The notes under the pieces were generated by a model that did no database searches, had not been told where the DNA came from, and saw only the letters and a program-made list of their open reading frames with translations. Of a DNA stretch of 64,000 nucleotides, positions 45,645 to 56,592 are shown in pieces. A program made the position numbers and the translations under genes. The DNA is from Gigaspora margarita. Lineage: Eukaryota; Glomeromycota; Glomeromycetes; Diversisporales; Gigasporaceae. The DNA lies in assembly GCA_009809945.1 (NCBI GenBank), contig WTPW01000185.1, positions 310,661 through 374,660 on the forward strand, given 5' to 3'. Each line of letters begins with the position of its first letter. Positions within the stretch are counted from its first letter, which is position 1.

Positions 45645-45880
45645 TAAGCACGATTGGCTTTTCCTAAACCATATTATAGGCAAATGTGCCTGCTATTTGA
45701 CCTATGCTGGTAGTCAAAATATCTAATGCCTAAAGTCTATATAAAATTGCTTCCTATAATATTTGTAGCTATATTTGGAGTCAAGTGATTGTTGCAATAT
45801 GATTTTGACAAAATTAAAATTAATTTAGAAAATAGTATTGAATATTCACAAATTCAGTAAATTGGTCCGCTAGTAACACT
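45645..45880 (+). repeat. segmental duplication block 3, copy 1
   Basis: Homologous to 59372-59600: TTGGCTTTTCCTAAACCAT, GCCTGCTATTTGACCTA, AAAGTCTATATAAA and TCAGTAAATTGGTCCGCT. Confidence 0.85.
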
Positions 45881-46468
45881 ATAACAAATAATTTTTACCT
45901 TGTCTCTCACTTCCATATTTGTATAATTCTTTAAGTTGTCACATACCTTCCATAATGGTATCGCCATAGCCATGTTAATCTTACCTTTCTGGTATTAGGC
46001 ATTATTATATATTCTTGGTGGCTTAATTCTATGAGCCTTATTTTGGGCTCATTAAAGCATAAGAGTAGCTACGTGAATGTAGTCATTTAAACCTGTTGGG
46101 CAATAAAGGTTAGAAAAGCCCACTGCATCAATATAGTCAAAGTTGCAGGGCTAACGAAGAAGCCACAAAGTAAGCATAGCCATCGTAGCATAGACGTAGT
46201 GGTAGCGAAGTAAACATGTAACCTTGCCTGAGATTTAGAATGTATATAAAGGGTTGCCCTCACCTTTAGTTTACGATAATCAAATGTATTTTATTTATGC
46301 TCTCTAAAATCATCCTTAAATAAATATTAATTCTTTTAATAATAAATGCCTAATAAATCATTAACATCTGTATCCCATAAATTACTACCAAATTCATGAG
46401 ACCTTTTAACATCAACTATCGAAGTTAAACTTGGCATGAAAGTACGAAGCTCTTCTATACGATGGTTA
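45881..46468. mobile_element. 588-bp segment absent from the paralogous locus
   Basis: The second locus runs GGTCCGCTGTGATACACAAC where this locus has 588 extra bases. It contains the left part of the LTR-like family (GAATGTATATAAAGGG at about 46240). Clear terminal repeats were not found. Confidence 0.5.
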
Positions 46469-46777
46469 CAACACACAACTTGCGGATAATACAAACCAAA
46501 AAAGGAAATCTGATTTTGTAAATAAAACTATGTGTATGTGATAAAAATATAGGTTTATAGCCTTGTTAGAGGCTATATGATTAGATAATGCTTACTATAT
46601 GTAAAATTTCATTCCTATCATTTTTATTTAGTGCACCAAGATAGATTTAAACATTAGTTTTTGCATATTTTTGCTTTTTCTTTTACGCGTGTTCGGATTC
46701 TTTGTTGGGCTGATCCGAAATAGTCAAATTTGTACACTCCAATTAGCTATTTCCCCTTCAGGAATTTGTATTACCCG
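46469..46777 (+). repeat. segmental duplication block 4a, copy 1
   Basis: Homologous to 59608-59920: CACAACTTGCGGATAATAC, GCCTTGTTAGAGGCTATAT, TTTACGCGTGTTCGGATTC and CTTCAGGAATTTGTATTACC. Confidence 0.88.
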
Positions 46778-47899
46778 TGTTACTCCTGCAAATTAAATTT
46801 TTTTTACCCTTGCTTGAATGACCCCGATTGATCATCCTTAAACTTTCTTTGATCGTATAACCATACTACGTTTCTTTTCTGATTATCTTTCTTTATTTGT
46901 AGTAATGCTATATTATATCTGTTTTCCTTATTTATATTTTTTTTCACACTGCATAGATGGATGACGCGAACCCCGGCTTTATATAATCATATGACGAATC
47001 GTCTTTTATGTCTTTCATCACATGATACATAGAACAATTATGTATGAAATATAAATGCTTCGTTCAGGGACAAATGCAGTTGAAGCATTTAAATATTACC
47101 AAATCGCCCCTTGTACAAAGAGGGTGAGTAATTAAAGTTCATAGAAGAACTGAATGAACTTGAAGCATTCAATTATTATCATTTTATTTATGGCATTTAG
47201 AGAACCATAAAAATTATTGCTGTGTAAAATTATGAATGCGTTAGATATGACTATCGGGATAACGATATTCCTACAATAGACTAGTATAATTTATTTATAT
47301 GTATCGATTATGTATTTAAAGTCGAAGGTTTTGCCTTAATAAAGTTTCTTTAGACTTCGCTCTGCTTAATAAACCCTAAATATAAGTTAGTAGGCATTTC
47401 AAAGCCGAAGGCAACTTATAAATCTTTATTTTTGTATTGTCGAATTCTCAACACTGCTTGATAACATTAAACTATGCTAGTTGAATTGTTTATTGAACCC
47501 ATAAATTAATACATTGTTGCTGTACATCTTTTTAATATACCGCTTGATTAATTTAATGGTCGTATTGTTTGATATATCTAAGTTGAACACTCAATTGATC
47601 GTTGCATTAATTAACTGAATCACTGATACATTTAAGCCTTACATTGATACACTATTTTAATCGATACATTAATACCTCCTCCTAATTAACCATACACTTT
47701 ATTTCGATCACATAATTGTTACTCCACCTCATACATATAAATCTTATTCAATTCCTTTTACGCCGAAGTATTTCGCTCCCCCTTAGACTTCCCTATTATT
47801 AATTCTTACACATATACCTACCTCCCATAAGTGAAATACAGCTTACTATCCTGAGACTATATTGGCGGTTGTCTGACGCTCTCCCTTCCGATAGTAACA
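46778..47899. mobile_element. solo LTR, 1,122 bp
   Basis: Starts TGTTACTCCTGC and ends CCGATAGTAACA, so it has the TG...CA form with a 7-bp inverted repeat TGTTACT/AGTAACA. Flanked by CCCG at 46774-46777 and 47900-47903. The paralogous locus reads TATTACCCGCACAGATAAG (about 59905-59923), the exact empty site. A plausible promoter and poly(A) region is TATTTAAAGTCGAAGG...CCTTAATAAAG near 47310-47345. It remains after recombination between the LTRs of a retrotransposon; no internal sequence is left. Confidence 0.85.
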
Positions 47900-48965
47900 C
47901 CCGCACAGATAAGTGGATGCTAGTGATAGGATGTAAAGCCTTGTTTATCTCGGCACAAACGAGAAAACAAAAATTAAATCGGTCTTATAGCATCAATTAA
48001 GATAGCAAGGGCGAAATATTACATAAGAACTCATTGCTTTCTTCCTAGTCTAACCCTACACGGTTCTATCCAACCTACCTGACTTTAGTATTCAAACTAA
48101 AGGTTATTCTTTTTTGGAGTTATCCCACTCGCAGAAATATGCAAAATTGCATTCAACTTTATCGCTATTTTCAATGTCAGAATTAACTTAATTCTGGACT
48201 GACCAAATAATTTTTCCGAATTTGACGATTATCAGTTTAGATTTATCAGTTAAACAATGAAGCAATGTATATAAGCCCGCCGCTTTATTGTTCTCATTGT
48301 GCGTCAGATTATTTCCATATTTATTCATTATTTAGCACCATTACCATACACAGCTTACGCAATAAATTTGGAAAAAAGTGAAATTAAGAAAGACAAAGAA
48401 TTTGCAATAAATTTCTATTAGCTTTGATAATTCAAATATTTAATGAAGCTTAATTACATAATTTTTTAATTTTCTTTTATATTCATATTTCAAAGCATAA
48501 AAACTGACAAATATCTTACATGTCCTATTTATTTGCTTAAAATTTTGCCACCCCTTGTTTGCCTTATTATTATAAAATATAATCATTATCTGTTATCTTA
48601 TTTTAGAAATGTATAAATCTTTGTTTGAATAATTTAAGCTATACAAATTAATAAAATCATAAAATATTTAAATTATTTTGCATATATTATTATATTATAA
48701 TTATTGTGCAGCCATATTGACGATTGCACTACATTTGTACAGTTTACGTTATAATCATCAATTAACTGCTTCACAATTATATTGTTATTGGATAGGATTT
48801 AAAAAAATATGCGCATGGGTATCAAACTGCGTCAGGTGATGCCCATGTTCTTATTCTCACGATTGATATTTTCACGGCTGATATTTTCACAGCAGATTTT
48901 AAATCTATCGTGAAAATATCAATCGTGAAAACATCAGCAAAAAAAAAGGCATTGGCGAAAATTAA
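47900..48965 (+). repeat. segmental duplication block 4b, copy 1
   Basis: Homologous to 59919-60496, then 60933-61150 (and its tandem copy), then 63550-63840. Landmarks: GATAAGTGGATGCTA, TTGTTTATCTCGGCACAAAC, GCAATGTATATAAGCCC, TTTATTGTTCTCATT and CAAATATTTAATGAAGC. The TATATAAG box followed by CATTATTTAGCA could be a core promoter of an unknown transcript. Position 48427-48439 is the empty site of the SINE present in the other copy. Confidence 0.85.
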
Positions 48966-49154
48966 TAAATCAGTTATTACACGTATTTGTCGTCGATATC
49001 ATTAAAATCCCGAATCAATCTCGATATTATTCATAATTGCGGCTGCGCTGCAATACTAAATAATATCCGATTGATACATAATGTTTAATGATATCTATGA
49101 TATCTATGATAAAACATAAAATAATTATTACATATTTTTTTAAACCCTATCCAA
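48788..49154. mobile_element. 367-bp TA-flanked element at the gene's 3' end
   Basis: Inverted ends TTGGATAGGATTTAAAAAAA and, reversed, TTGGATAGGGTTTAAAAAAA, one mismatch, flanked by TA (48786-48787, 49155-49156). Inside is a nested palindrome: GATTGATATTTTCACGG and ATTTTCACAGCAG against their complements at 48869-48935. Its right border is two bases from the stop codon of the gene at 49158. The left half is also present at 63210 and 63605. Confidence 0.7.
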
Positions 49155-49157
49155 TAA

Positions 49158-50963
49158 TTACAGTATAAAATATAAAATGATACAAACCAAGTTGGTAAAT
49201 GGCCTAGTATCGTAGTTTACTTTTTTTATTGGCATATTCAGAATTTGGTAATTTTCATAAATGAATTCATGAAGATAATTACGAAATGTGTTTGTTAATC
49301 CTCCGATATTATTTACGCAAATGTCATATAGTGATTGATACCATTCTTTTAAAACTCGATTGTTTCTTTTTCTCTTATTTGTAGATTTTGGAAGTGTATA
49401 TTGATTATTATCATCATTAATATCAATTTCTTCCATAATTTGCATAGGTAATTTAAAAGAAATTTCCATATCAAATAAATCAGGTAAATAATTCTTAAAT
49501 AATGGTGCTAGAATATCGGAGCATGAACATTGACTTATAAGACTTAAATGTAACGGTTGATAAAAATTTTTAATGTTGCAATAAACCTTAAAATTATTAC
49601 AAATTGCTTGAAACATATGTTGACATATTCCAGTAGGTGTGTCCGCATTGATATTTTGTTGCAATTGTCGATCTAAGCTAATGCGTGCTTTTAATATATC
49701 CTCAAAACACAGGTTTGTAATTTGTGCATCGGCTCCAAATTTATCAAGGGTCCAAATATAGAATTTTGATGGTAACGTGAGTTTTTTAATTTCAGAATCA
49801 GTATTTTTATTTACATAATGATTAAACGACTTAATAAATGCAATTTCAGGATTTGGCGCGTTTGTATAAAGAAAATTCCAAACTCGAGGTTTATTTGAAC
49901 AGTGTTCAAAACTCAATGATTCAATTAGACATTGATCAAGGAAATTTTCTCGAGAATCTTTCTTAATGCATATAAATGATTCTAATAACGTTTCTCCAAT
50001 ATATTCCAATCTATCTTCAAATAGATAAAGGATCTTGCCAATGATACTATAACTTAATTGAAATCCAATGTTAATCAATTCTGAAAGTCTCTCAGTAATA
50101 ATTCCAATTTCAGGTAAAGTCCATTCAGTTGAAGGAGTTGGCGGAAAGAATAAGAGTAACGCTCCCTGAATTACAAGATCGTTTACATCCTCACATATTT
50201 CGTAATAACCGATTCGTTTCCACAAAAAAACCAAATTTTTGCAAATTACAATGGCGCGCGCGATAGCAATAAGCTGCTTGTTATTTTCAAAACCATCTTT
50301 AGGAGGATATTCTTCAGGAATAAGTTGTGGCGCATAATGGTCTTTTCTAGGAGGTCTAGGAGGAAANGGAATGAATTTTTTNTGCAGTATCAAGTCTTCT
50401 ATAACATTCATATTGTTTTGTAAAATGCCTGGTGCGTCTTTTATCACGTGTGGACCAGCAGAAAGGAAGTGAAAAAGTTCCATATCATTCCCTTTCATAC
50501 AAAGTTCCTTAAATTGGCTTTGTGCTGCCTTTAAAAAATACGTAAATACCGGTAGTGCTAGATCACTAGCCCATGGATTTCGTGTCTTTTTTTGTAGTGA
50601 TCTGATTTGTTCTACATTGATTAGGTTAACATTATTCGCAATTTTCTGGTCTATTAATTTTAAATCATAACTTCCGTATGAGTTAAGCAAACGTTGAATA
50701 AAATATTGCGAAAGAATTGCACCTTTCACAATAAGAACCTGCGCAACAGACAGATCAATGAATGATTTGCCCAATTTGACAGCGTGAAAAAGGGCATGCG
50801 CTTTTCCATAACGATTAATAAGCCATTCGGCCTTTGCATCGCTGTTTTTGGCAATATCATGCCAATCTTTACACGTGAGCATAAATTTAATTGGGTATTT
50901 GACATGTTTGAATATACTGATCTTAATGGGGACCGAAAGTTTTTTGCTGTCATATAAATTCAT
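49158..50963 (-). CDS. F-box-like family protein (601 aa)
   Basis: An intact minus-strand frame. Residues about 12-40 (IKISIFKHVKYPIKFMLTC, KDWHDIAKN) resemble an F-box N-terminus; substrate adaptor of an SCF ubiquitin ligase is inferred, not shown. Residues 1-345 align with the 438-aa protein at 2858-4174 (AEWLINRYGKAHALFHAVK, KGAILSQYFIQRLL, NPWASDLALPVFTY, PKDGFENNKQL). The C-terminal part (RVWNFLYTNAPNPEIAFIKS onward) is unlike that paralog and may be the ancestral arrangement. A basic stretch NKRKRNNR near residue 529 could be a nuclear signal. Two codons hold ambiguous bases (nt 50382 and 50367; residues ~194 and ~199). The ATG follows GAGGCGATGCA; TTTATAAATATTC about 45 bases upstream is TATA-like. 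The stop TAA abuts a transposon border, so the natural C-terminus may be cut. Confidence 0.82.
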   Translation of the reverse strand: MNLYDSKKLSVPIKISIFKHVKYPIKFMLTCKDWHDIAKNSDAKAEWLINRYGKAHALFHAVKLGKSFIDLSVAQVLIVKGAILSQYFIQRLLNSYGSYDLKLIDQKIANNVNLINVEQIRSLQKKTRNPWASDLALPVFTYFLKAAQSQFKELCMKGNDMELFHFLSAGPHVIKDAPGILQNNMNVIEDLILXKKFIXFPPRPPRKDHYAPQLIPEEYPPKDGFENNKQLIAIARAIVICKNLVFLWKRIGYYEICEDVNDLVIQGALLLFFPPTPSTEWTLPEIGIITERLSELINIGFQLSYSIIGKILYLFEDRLEYIGETLLESFICIKKDSRENFLDQCLIESLSFEHCSNKPRVWNFLYTNAPNPEIAFIKSFNHYVNKNTDSEIKKLTLPSKFYIWTLDKFGADAQITNLCFEDILKARISLDRQLQQNINADTPTGICQHMFQAICNNFKVYCNIKNFYQPLHLSLISQCSCSDILAPLFKNYLPDLFDMEISFKLPMQIMEEIDINDDNNQYTLPKSTNKRKRNNRVLKEWYQSLYDICVNNIGGLTNTFRNYLHEFIYENYQILNMPIKKVNYDTRPFTNLVCIILYFIL

Positions 50964-51644
50964 TGCATCGCCTCAATCTTTACAGTTCCAAAACTTCATA
51001 GCATTTATAAATATTCAAAAAAAAAGTTTATCACAATTTTTGATATCAAAATTTTCCTAACATGAAGTAATTAAAACATTTTGAAATATCCGTTCTACAT
51101 TAGTTTTGATTTTGGAAATTTTAATATTTTAAAATTAGCCAAGCTTTTTTTATTCTTTCATCGTAACTACTTATAGATTAATTAATTTTCTGTCTTGATA
51201 TCTGTACATTTTTTTTGTTTATTATAAAATAAGTATGTAAAATAGTACAAACCCCAGGCATTGCACGACTTTCAACTACTGTATGTATTTGGGTATATAG
51301 CATTGCATAATCCGATTGTTTTATACATAAGATTCGGAAAGTTTCGATCTCTATTCCACCAAACTATTTTTATATATTTTTGACTTCTTTTCAATTTAGC
51401 CCAATTGATGCATTTCACATAATAAGTTTAACTGAAAAAATCTCGAAATAGTCTGTGTAACATTTATATAAGTTACATAAAAAAAAACTACAAAAATGTC
51501 ATTTAACACCGTTTTTAGTACTTTTGCTTTATCATAATAAATTAATAAGCCTTTCAACTTGAATTAGCAAAAGTCAACATTTATATTAAAAGTCACCACA
51601 ATTAAAGTTTGTTTCGGCGTTCCGTTACTTTTTTTTTAAATGAA
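50964..51644. other. upstream region of the 601-aa gene
   Basis: AT-rich, no further gene. Only the TATA-like TTTATAAATATTC near 51007-51019 (read on either strand) stands out. Confidence 0.4.
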
Positions 51645-51652
51645 CAACTAAT

Positions 51653-51776
51653 TATGATTGGAACCGGTTTTAAATATTCGAATTTATCACATCAAAATTC
51701 GAGTTTATCACTCAAAAATTCAAGTTTGTCACATCAACTATTAATAATTGATTTTTAAAACCAGTTCCAACCTCTA
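51653..51776. mobile_element. 124-bp hAT-type MITE
   Basis: Exact 8-bp duplication CAACTAAT (51645-51652 and 51777-51784). Ends carry GATTGGAACCGGTTTTAAA and, reversed, GGTTGGAACTGGTTTTAAA. The interior has three copies of AATTCGA(A/G)TTTATCAC-like text. Confidence 0.75.
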
Positions 51777-51784
51777 CAACTAAT

Positions 51785-52689
51785 TTAGTTGATTTAAAAT
51801 TTTAAGTAGAGCACTTACGTAAGTACAGTACAATACATACGGTACGATACAAACAGTCACATACATATACACACACATACATACAGATTTGATTACCGGG
51901 AATGTAGTGCCCTAGTTTGAACACAAAATCTTGATTAAAATTTATGTTCTTGATTTTCGTTTAACCATGTTGTGCAGATACTTTAAATAGTACATGCATT
52001 ATGTGTTGAAAAAGAAAAAAAATATACCCATAAGAGAATGCATTACGCCACATAATAATGGGGCTTTTGCATAAACATTAAATCTTGAAATATCGGAGTT
52101 GTAAATATAAAGGAGTGCGCAAAGGCACTAAATATTACAGGAAAATTTTACCTTCGTGTGATTATTTTCTAATTGAACTTTATATTATTATGCAGTTTAA
52201 AAATACTTTTTTAAAAAAAAAGACAATAAAATAAGAGTTGTATAGAAAGTTTATTAGAAGTAGAATTTATAACAAAAAGCATCTTTAACTCTTTTAAAAT
52301 AGAGAAAAAAACTCTCTTAACTATAACATCCTACAGTTTTAAAAAACTTGCTGCATTATTCTTCGTATTTATTGTGTTGCTATTTTTTTGTGAAAATGTG
52401 CCACTTTAAATTGTATAATTAATATAAAATTCAACTTAAAATAATAGCCAATCATGCGAAAGTCTTCCCAAGAGAAATATGGAAGGAGTAAATATTTAGT
52501 ATATTTTCAATAAAATTATATCAAGTAATTTTATAATATACAAGTGTTTTGTGGGGCGCCGCCGGCGTCCTTTCAATAATAGAAAGTGCCAATAATGAAC
52601 GAACTCGATTTTTTAAAATTCCGCAATGTCCCAATTATCATGCCAAATCTCATACTAACTATTATGCTATGCCCCATATTATTATGCAT
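51785..52689. other. AT-rich stretch, no gene seen
   Basis: Contains GTAC-rich words (TACAGTACAATACATACGG near 51822). No coding sequence. Confidence 0.4.
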
Positions 52690-53510
52690 GTTCCATACTA
52701 ACCGCCGTGCTACTAACTATCTTGCTACATCCCGAACTTTCATGCTTTTACTATCATGGTACGTTCGTTATAACGCGAAACGTTAGCACTGAATCAAAAG
52801 AAAAAAAAATATTATTGTGTTATTAACGTCTCGACTATCATGCATGCTCCATACTAACTACCATGTACTAACTATTTTGCTACATCCCGAACTATCATGC
52901 TTGTTAGTACTGTATTACAGTAAAAAAAAATATTACCGTGCTACTAACTATCTTGCTACGTCCCGAACTATCATGTCTCTACTATCGTACGTTCGTTATC
53001 GCGCTACGTTCCGTTCATTCTAAAGAAAAAAAGAAGCGTTAGTACTGTATAAAAAAAATAAAAATAAAAAAAAAATACTACCGTGCTACTAACTATCTTG
53101 TTACGTCCCGAAGCATCATGTTCCTACTATCATGTTACGTTAATTATCGTGCGAAACGTTAGTATTGTATCAAAAAAAAATAAAAAATAAAAAAAAACCG
53201 ATTATGTTACTATGTTACTAACGCTCTGAACTATCATACTTTTATTATCGTGCTACGTTCGTTATCACGCTACGTTTCATTCTAAAGAAAAAAGAAACGT
53301 TAGTACTGTATATAAAAAAAAATAGACACTACTGTGTTACTAACTATCTTGCTACATCCCAAACCATCATGCTTCTACTATCATACTACGTTCATTCTCG
53401 CGCGAAAAGTTAGGCGAAAAGTTAGTATTGTATTAAAAAAAAAGAAAAGAAAAAAAATACTATCGTACTACCAACTATCATGTTTCTACTATCGTATGTT
53501 CGTTATCCAT
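52690..53510 (+). repeat. tandem array carrying TACTAACTATCTTGC
   Basis: Degenerate units, roughly 125-150 bp, starting near 52706, 52860, 52937, 53083, 53207, 53333 and 53467. Shared words are GTGCTACTAACTATCTTGCT, ACGTCCCGAACTATCATG, CTACTATCGTACGTTCGTTA and GAAACGTTAGTACTGTAT followed by an A-run. GC content is above the surroundings. Confidence 0.8.
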
Positions 53511-53525
53511 ATCTCAGTTAATCTA

Positions 53526-53632
53526 AGGCCAGACCAATTTAATTCGGTGGTTTACATTACATCCTGCTCACAAAAGAGGGGGGGGGGGGGGGGGGGGGTA
53601 ATGTAAACCACCGAATTAAATTGGTCTGGCCT
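53526..53632. mobile_element. 107-bp perfect hairpin with a run of 21 G
   Basis: The 35-bp ends are exact inverted repeats beginning AGGCCAGACCAATTTAATTC. The interior is ATCCTGCTCACAAAAGA followed by 21 G (53578-53598). Related at the ends to 39065-39321. Homopolymer length may be an assembly estimate. Confidence 0.8.
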
Positions 53633-55407
53633 AATTTCAAAGATACGAAGTGCGCATAAGAACGGAAGCAATTTTCTAAATTTGAAAGATACAAAGTGTA
53701 CGTAACGAACGAAAGTTGATTTTTACTGATCATTAATTCATAGTAATAGACAAATTACGAATCTATTACGACATTACGCATTAACATGCAAATGATCAAA
53801 TGTCGCAATAATTACAGTTTCAAAAACTGATTATCTTATTTCGAAGTTTTCCACGGCCTAATAAAGTTTAGCAAATTAAAAATGGCAAAGCATTCAAATG
53901 ATATAATTACTCAAATATAATAATAAAAAATGATACAATTACCTACATATTTCTGTTAGCTTTCCCAAGTTTGGTCACATTTTTTGGATACGACCAATCA
54001 AGAACGTTTAAACGAGATATAGATAAAATCGGTAAGCATATTCATATTAGATTTGTAATCTGCCGCCGCGATTTCTGATTAAAAAAAAAGACGTTGCGCA
54101 AAAATCAAAATTACGCGCACATTAAAACAAATGAGTAAAAGAATGTGAAAATTATATAAAAAGTATCGTTGCCGCACTTTAACTTTAGATAGTTATTGAT
54201 TTGGCTGATGTAAATGCATTGCCCGGGTAACTTACTTATATGGTTTGAATTACTTTTTGAAAATATAACATTTCACTAACAAAAGTCATTTATAACTTTG
54301 AAAGAATGTCTATATTTGCTGCACAAAAATAATCAATATATTCAGTAACTCTAAAGAATTTCACTTTGAAGCGAATAATTCCCTACTTTATAAACCCGTT
54401 TTGATTTAATAGGTCAATAATCAATTTGTCAGCATTATTAGCTAATCATATAAATGACTTCCTAAGGGGTAAGTGTATAATTGTCTTATAATACAATTAT
54501 ATTGTATTAATCCGATTTAAAAATGACATATGATTAAGAGTGCGCAAATCATGTTATTTCAAATTCATCATTTTAGAGGCATGGTCTACATAGTTTACAT
54601 ATGAAATATACATAGTTTATAATTGGTATTGGCTAAAATTATAAAGATTATATTTAAAATTCTATGAATCGGAATTTTTATATTGGACGTTATTTCGGCG
54701 ATTTAAAATATAAACGATCATTCCCAAAAAAAATGTAATACAATCGATATCTGGTCGTTTCAATAGCATTTGGACCCGTGAAAATCTTTTTAGCCCTTAT
54801 AAAAATTATATGCCTATTACTCTAATTCTTCGAGAAATTGCATTTTTTGGCCCACTGCCTCTTTTGCATCTTGAATTTAGTTCAACATACCTACAATAAC
54901 AAATTTTTAGGGAACGCAAGATCCTGTGCAAGATATGAATGTTGCCAATATAAAATAAATAATTCTAAATATAAAAATATTTATTTTATGATAATTTAAA
55001 CTATCTCGATTTTATTTAGCTGCACTCAAATGCGCCGTGATTTTTCAGCATCAATCTTTTTTTAAGATTAGGATCAGAACAAATTCTAGTATTGTCCTTT
55101 TAATTAATGTTAGGGCAAGAACAGGTTATAGGAAAATATCATTGATTAAAGAATTGTTTTTATGTTGTGTGCATATGTACGTACATGCCTAGAACTTGAT
55201 ACCCTTCATTTTTTGCAACGTCGGGAAAGCACCGATTGATTACACTGATTGATATCAATCCACAAAAATGCTTTGAAATTTATAATTTCTTTGTCATTTT
55301 TCCATGAATGTAGTCTGATTTAAATATTTCACATTACATAATTTTGCATTATTTGTATGCTTATTATAGCTTTATAGCTCTCTGAAAGAGAGTGTAGATA
55401 TTTTGCA
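53633..55407. other. AT-rich stretch, no gene seen
   Basis: 53740-53990 is a diverged relative of the 36.0-36.7 kb tandem repeat (GAATCTATTACGACATTA, TTTTTTGGATACGACCAATC). Otherwise nothing recognisable. Confidence 0.45.
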
Positions 55408-55662
55408 CATCTTAGTCCGGAGTAACAATAAATAGATTTGTAATGCAAAATGGAACCTGTTATATTTTGATGCTCATGAATTTGGTGCACCGCTTCTATA
55501 TCTAGAAATTTTACTAGGATAATCCTGTTATATTACATCTTAGTCCGAGTAACAATAAATAGATTTGTAATGCAAAATGGAACCTGTTATATTTTGATGC
55601 TCATGTATTTGGTGCACCGCTTCTATATCTAGAAATTTTACTAGGATAACCCTGTTATATTA
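55408..55662. repeat. 128-bp tandem duplication
   Basis: Copies 55408-55535 and 55536-55662 are almost identical (GTAACAATAAATAGATTTG, GAACCTGTTATATTTTGATG, GGTGCACCGCTTCTATATC), so the duplication is recent. Confidence 0.9.
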
Positions 55663-55965
55663 CTAATGAAAAATGTACCTCACGCAATTTTACTATGCCC
55701 TAATACTTACCCTAAACCTATCTCTATTCTAATGATTTATTTATTTTAGCTACTATTTGCCTATAAGGGGCACCATTTATATTTTTCCATACAAAATATA
55801 TGAAATGTAAAAATATCGCAAAAATGACAAAAATTAGAATATTCATTTTAGGAAACATAATCCATGACCTTTTGTTTGGATAAAATACGTACAGCATATA
55901 TAATAATCAAAAAAATACAGTTAAATGCAATATTGTATAATTTTTGCATATATATTATTCGAATA

Positions 55966-56152
55966 CAGTCAACTCTCTCTATTTCGAACCATCTGTTCTA
56001 AAAATATCAAAAAGTTTTGTTCTCAAAGAGTTTCTACGTTGCTAATCCGAACTTCATAATAAAAATTACAAAAGTTCTGGAACTTTGTGTTCGGTTTTCA
56101 TAGAGTTTATTAAAAGTTCTGACTATCTAGGTTCGGATTAGAGAAGCGATTG
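55966..56152. mobile_element. 187-bp TA-flanked MITE, pogo/Tc1-like
   Basis: Ends CAGTCAACTCTCTCTATTTC(GAAC) and, reversed, CAATCGCTTCTCTAATCC(GAAC), flanked by TA at 55964-55965 and 56153-56154. CAGTC ends with TA duplication resemble pogo-type elements. Confidence 0.65.
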
Positions 56153-56592
56153 TACTATGTATTCTAATGTTTTTTTTTATTAACTTGCATAATGATTGAA
56201 TTTTCTGTATGACTTTCCAAGTTAGTAGGTAATATTAAAATTTAATCGTGAAAAATGATAAGAGAAAAGGAATAGTTTAAGCATAAATTAAAATCATTCA
56301 TCCCTTAAGAAATTTAGGTTCATTCGATAGCCTATTCCTTCTTTTCTTTCTTTCTTTTATTTAGATCACTCCTCATCAATATACTTTCTGGACTTGATTC
56401 TTATTTTTGAAAACTGATATTAACCGAATTAATTAGATTTCAAATAAATATGTACATTGATATTATCCTGCATTAATTATAGTTGCACTAATTTTATCGG
56501 AGTTTCATAACCGTAGAACTCAATTTGCTCACGCAGTACAGCGATCTTCATGTTCCGGAAAATTGAAATTCATTTTTTTTTAAAAAAAAAAC
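56153..56592. other. AT-rich stretch, no gene seen
   Basis: Includes the pyrimidine tract CTTCTTTTCTTTCTTTC at about 56338. No gene recognised. Confidence 0.4.

Noticed and set aside
46400-46470. 5S rRNA-like fragment (CGAAGTTAAACTTGG)
   Set aside because: Only a short word resembles 5S rRNA; the rest does not match its length or internal promoter as I know them.
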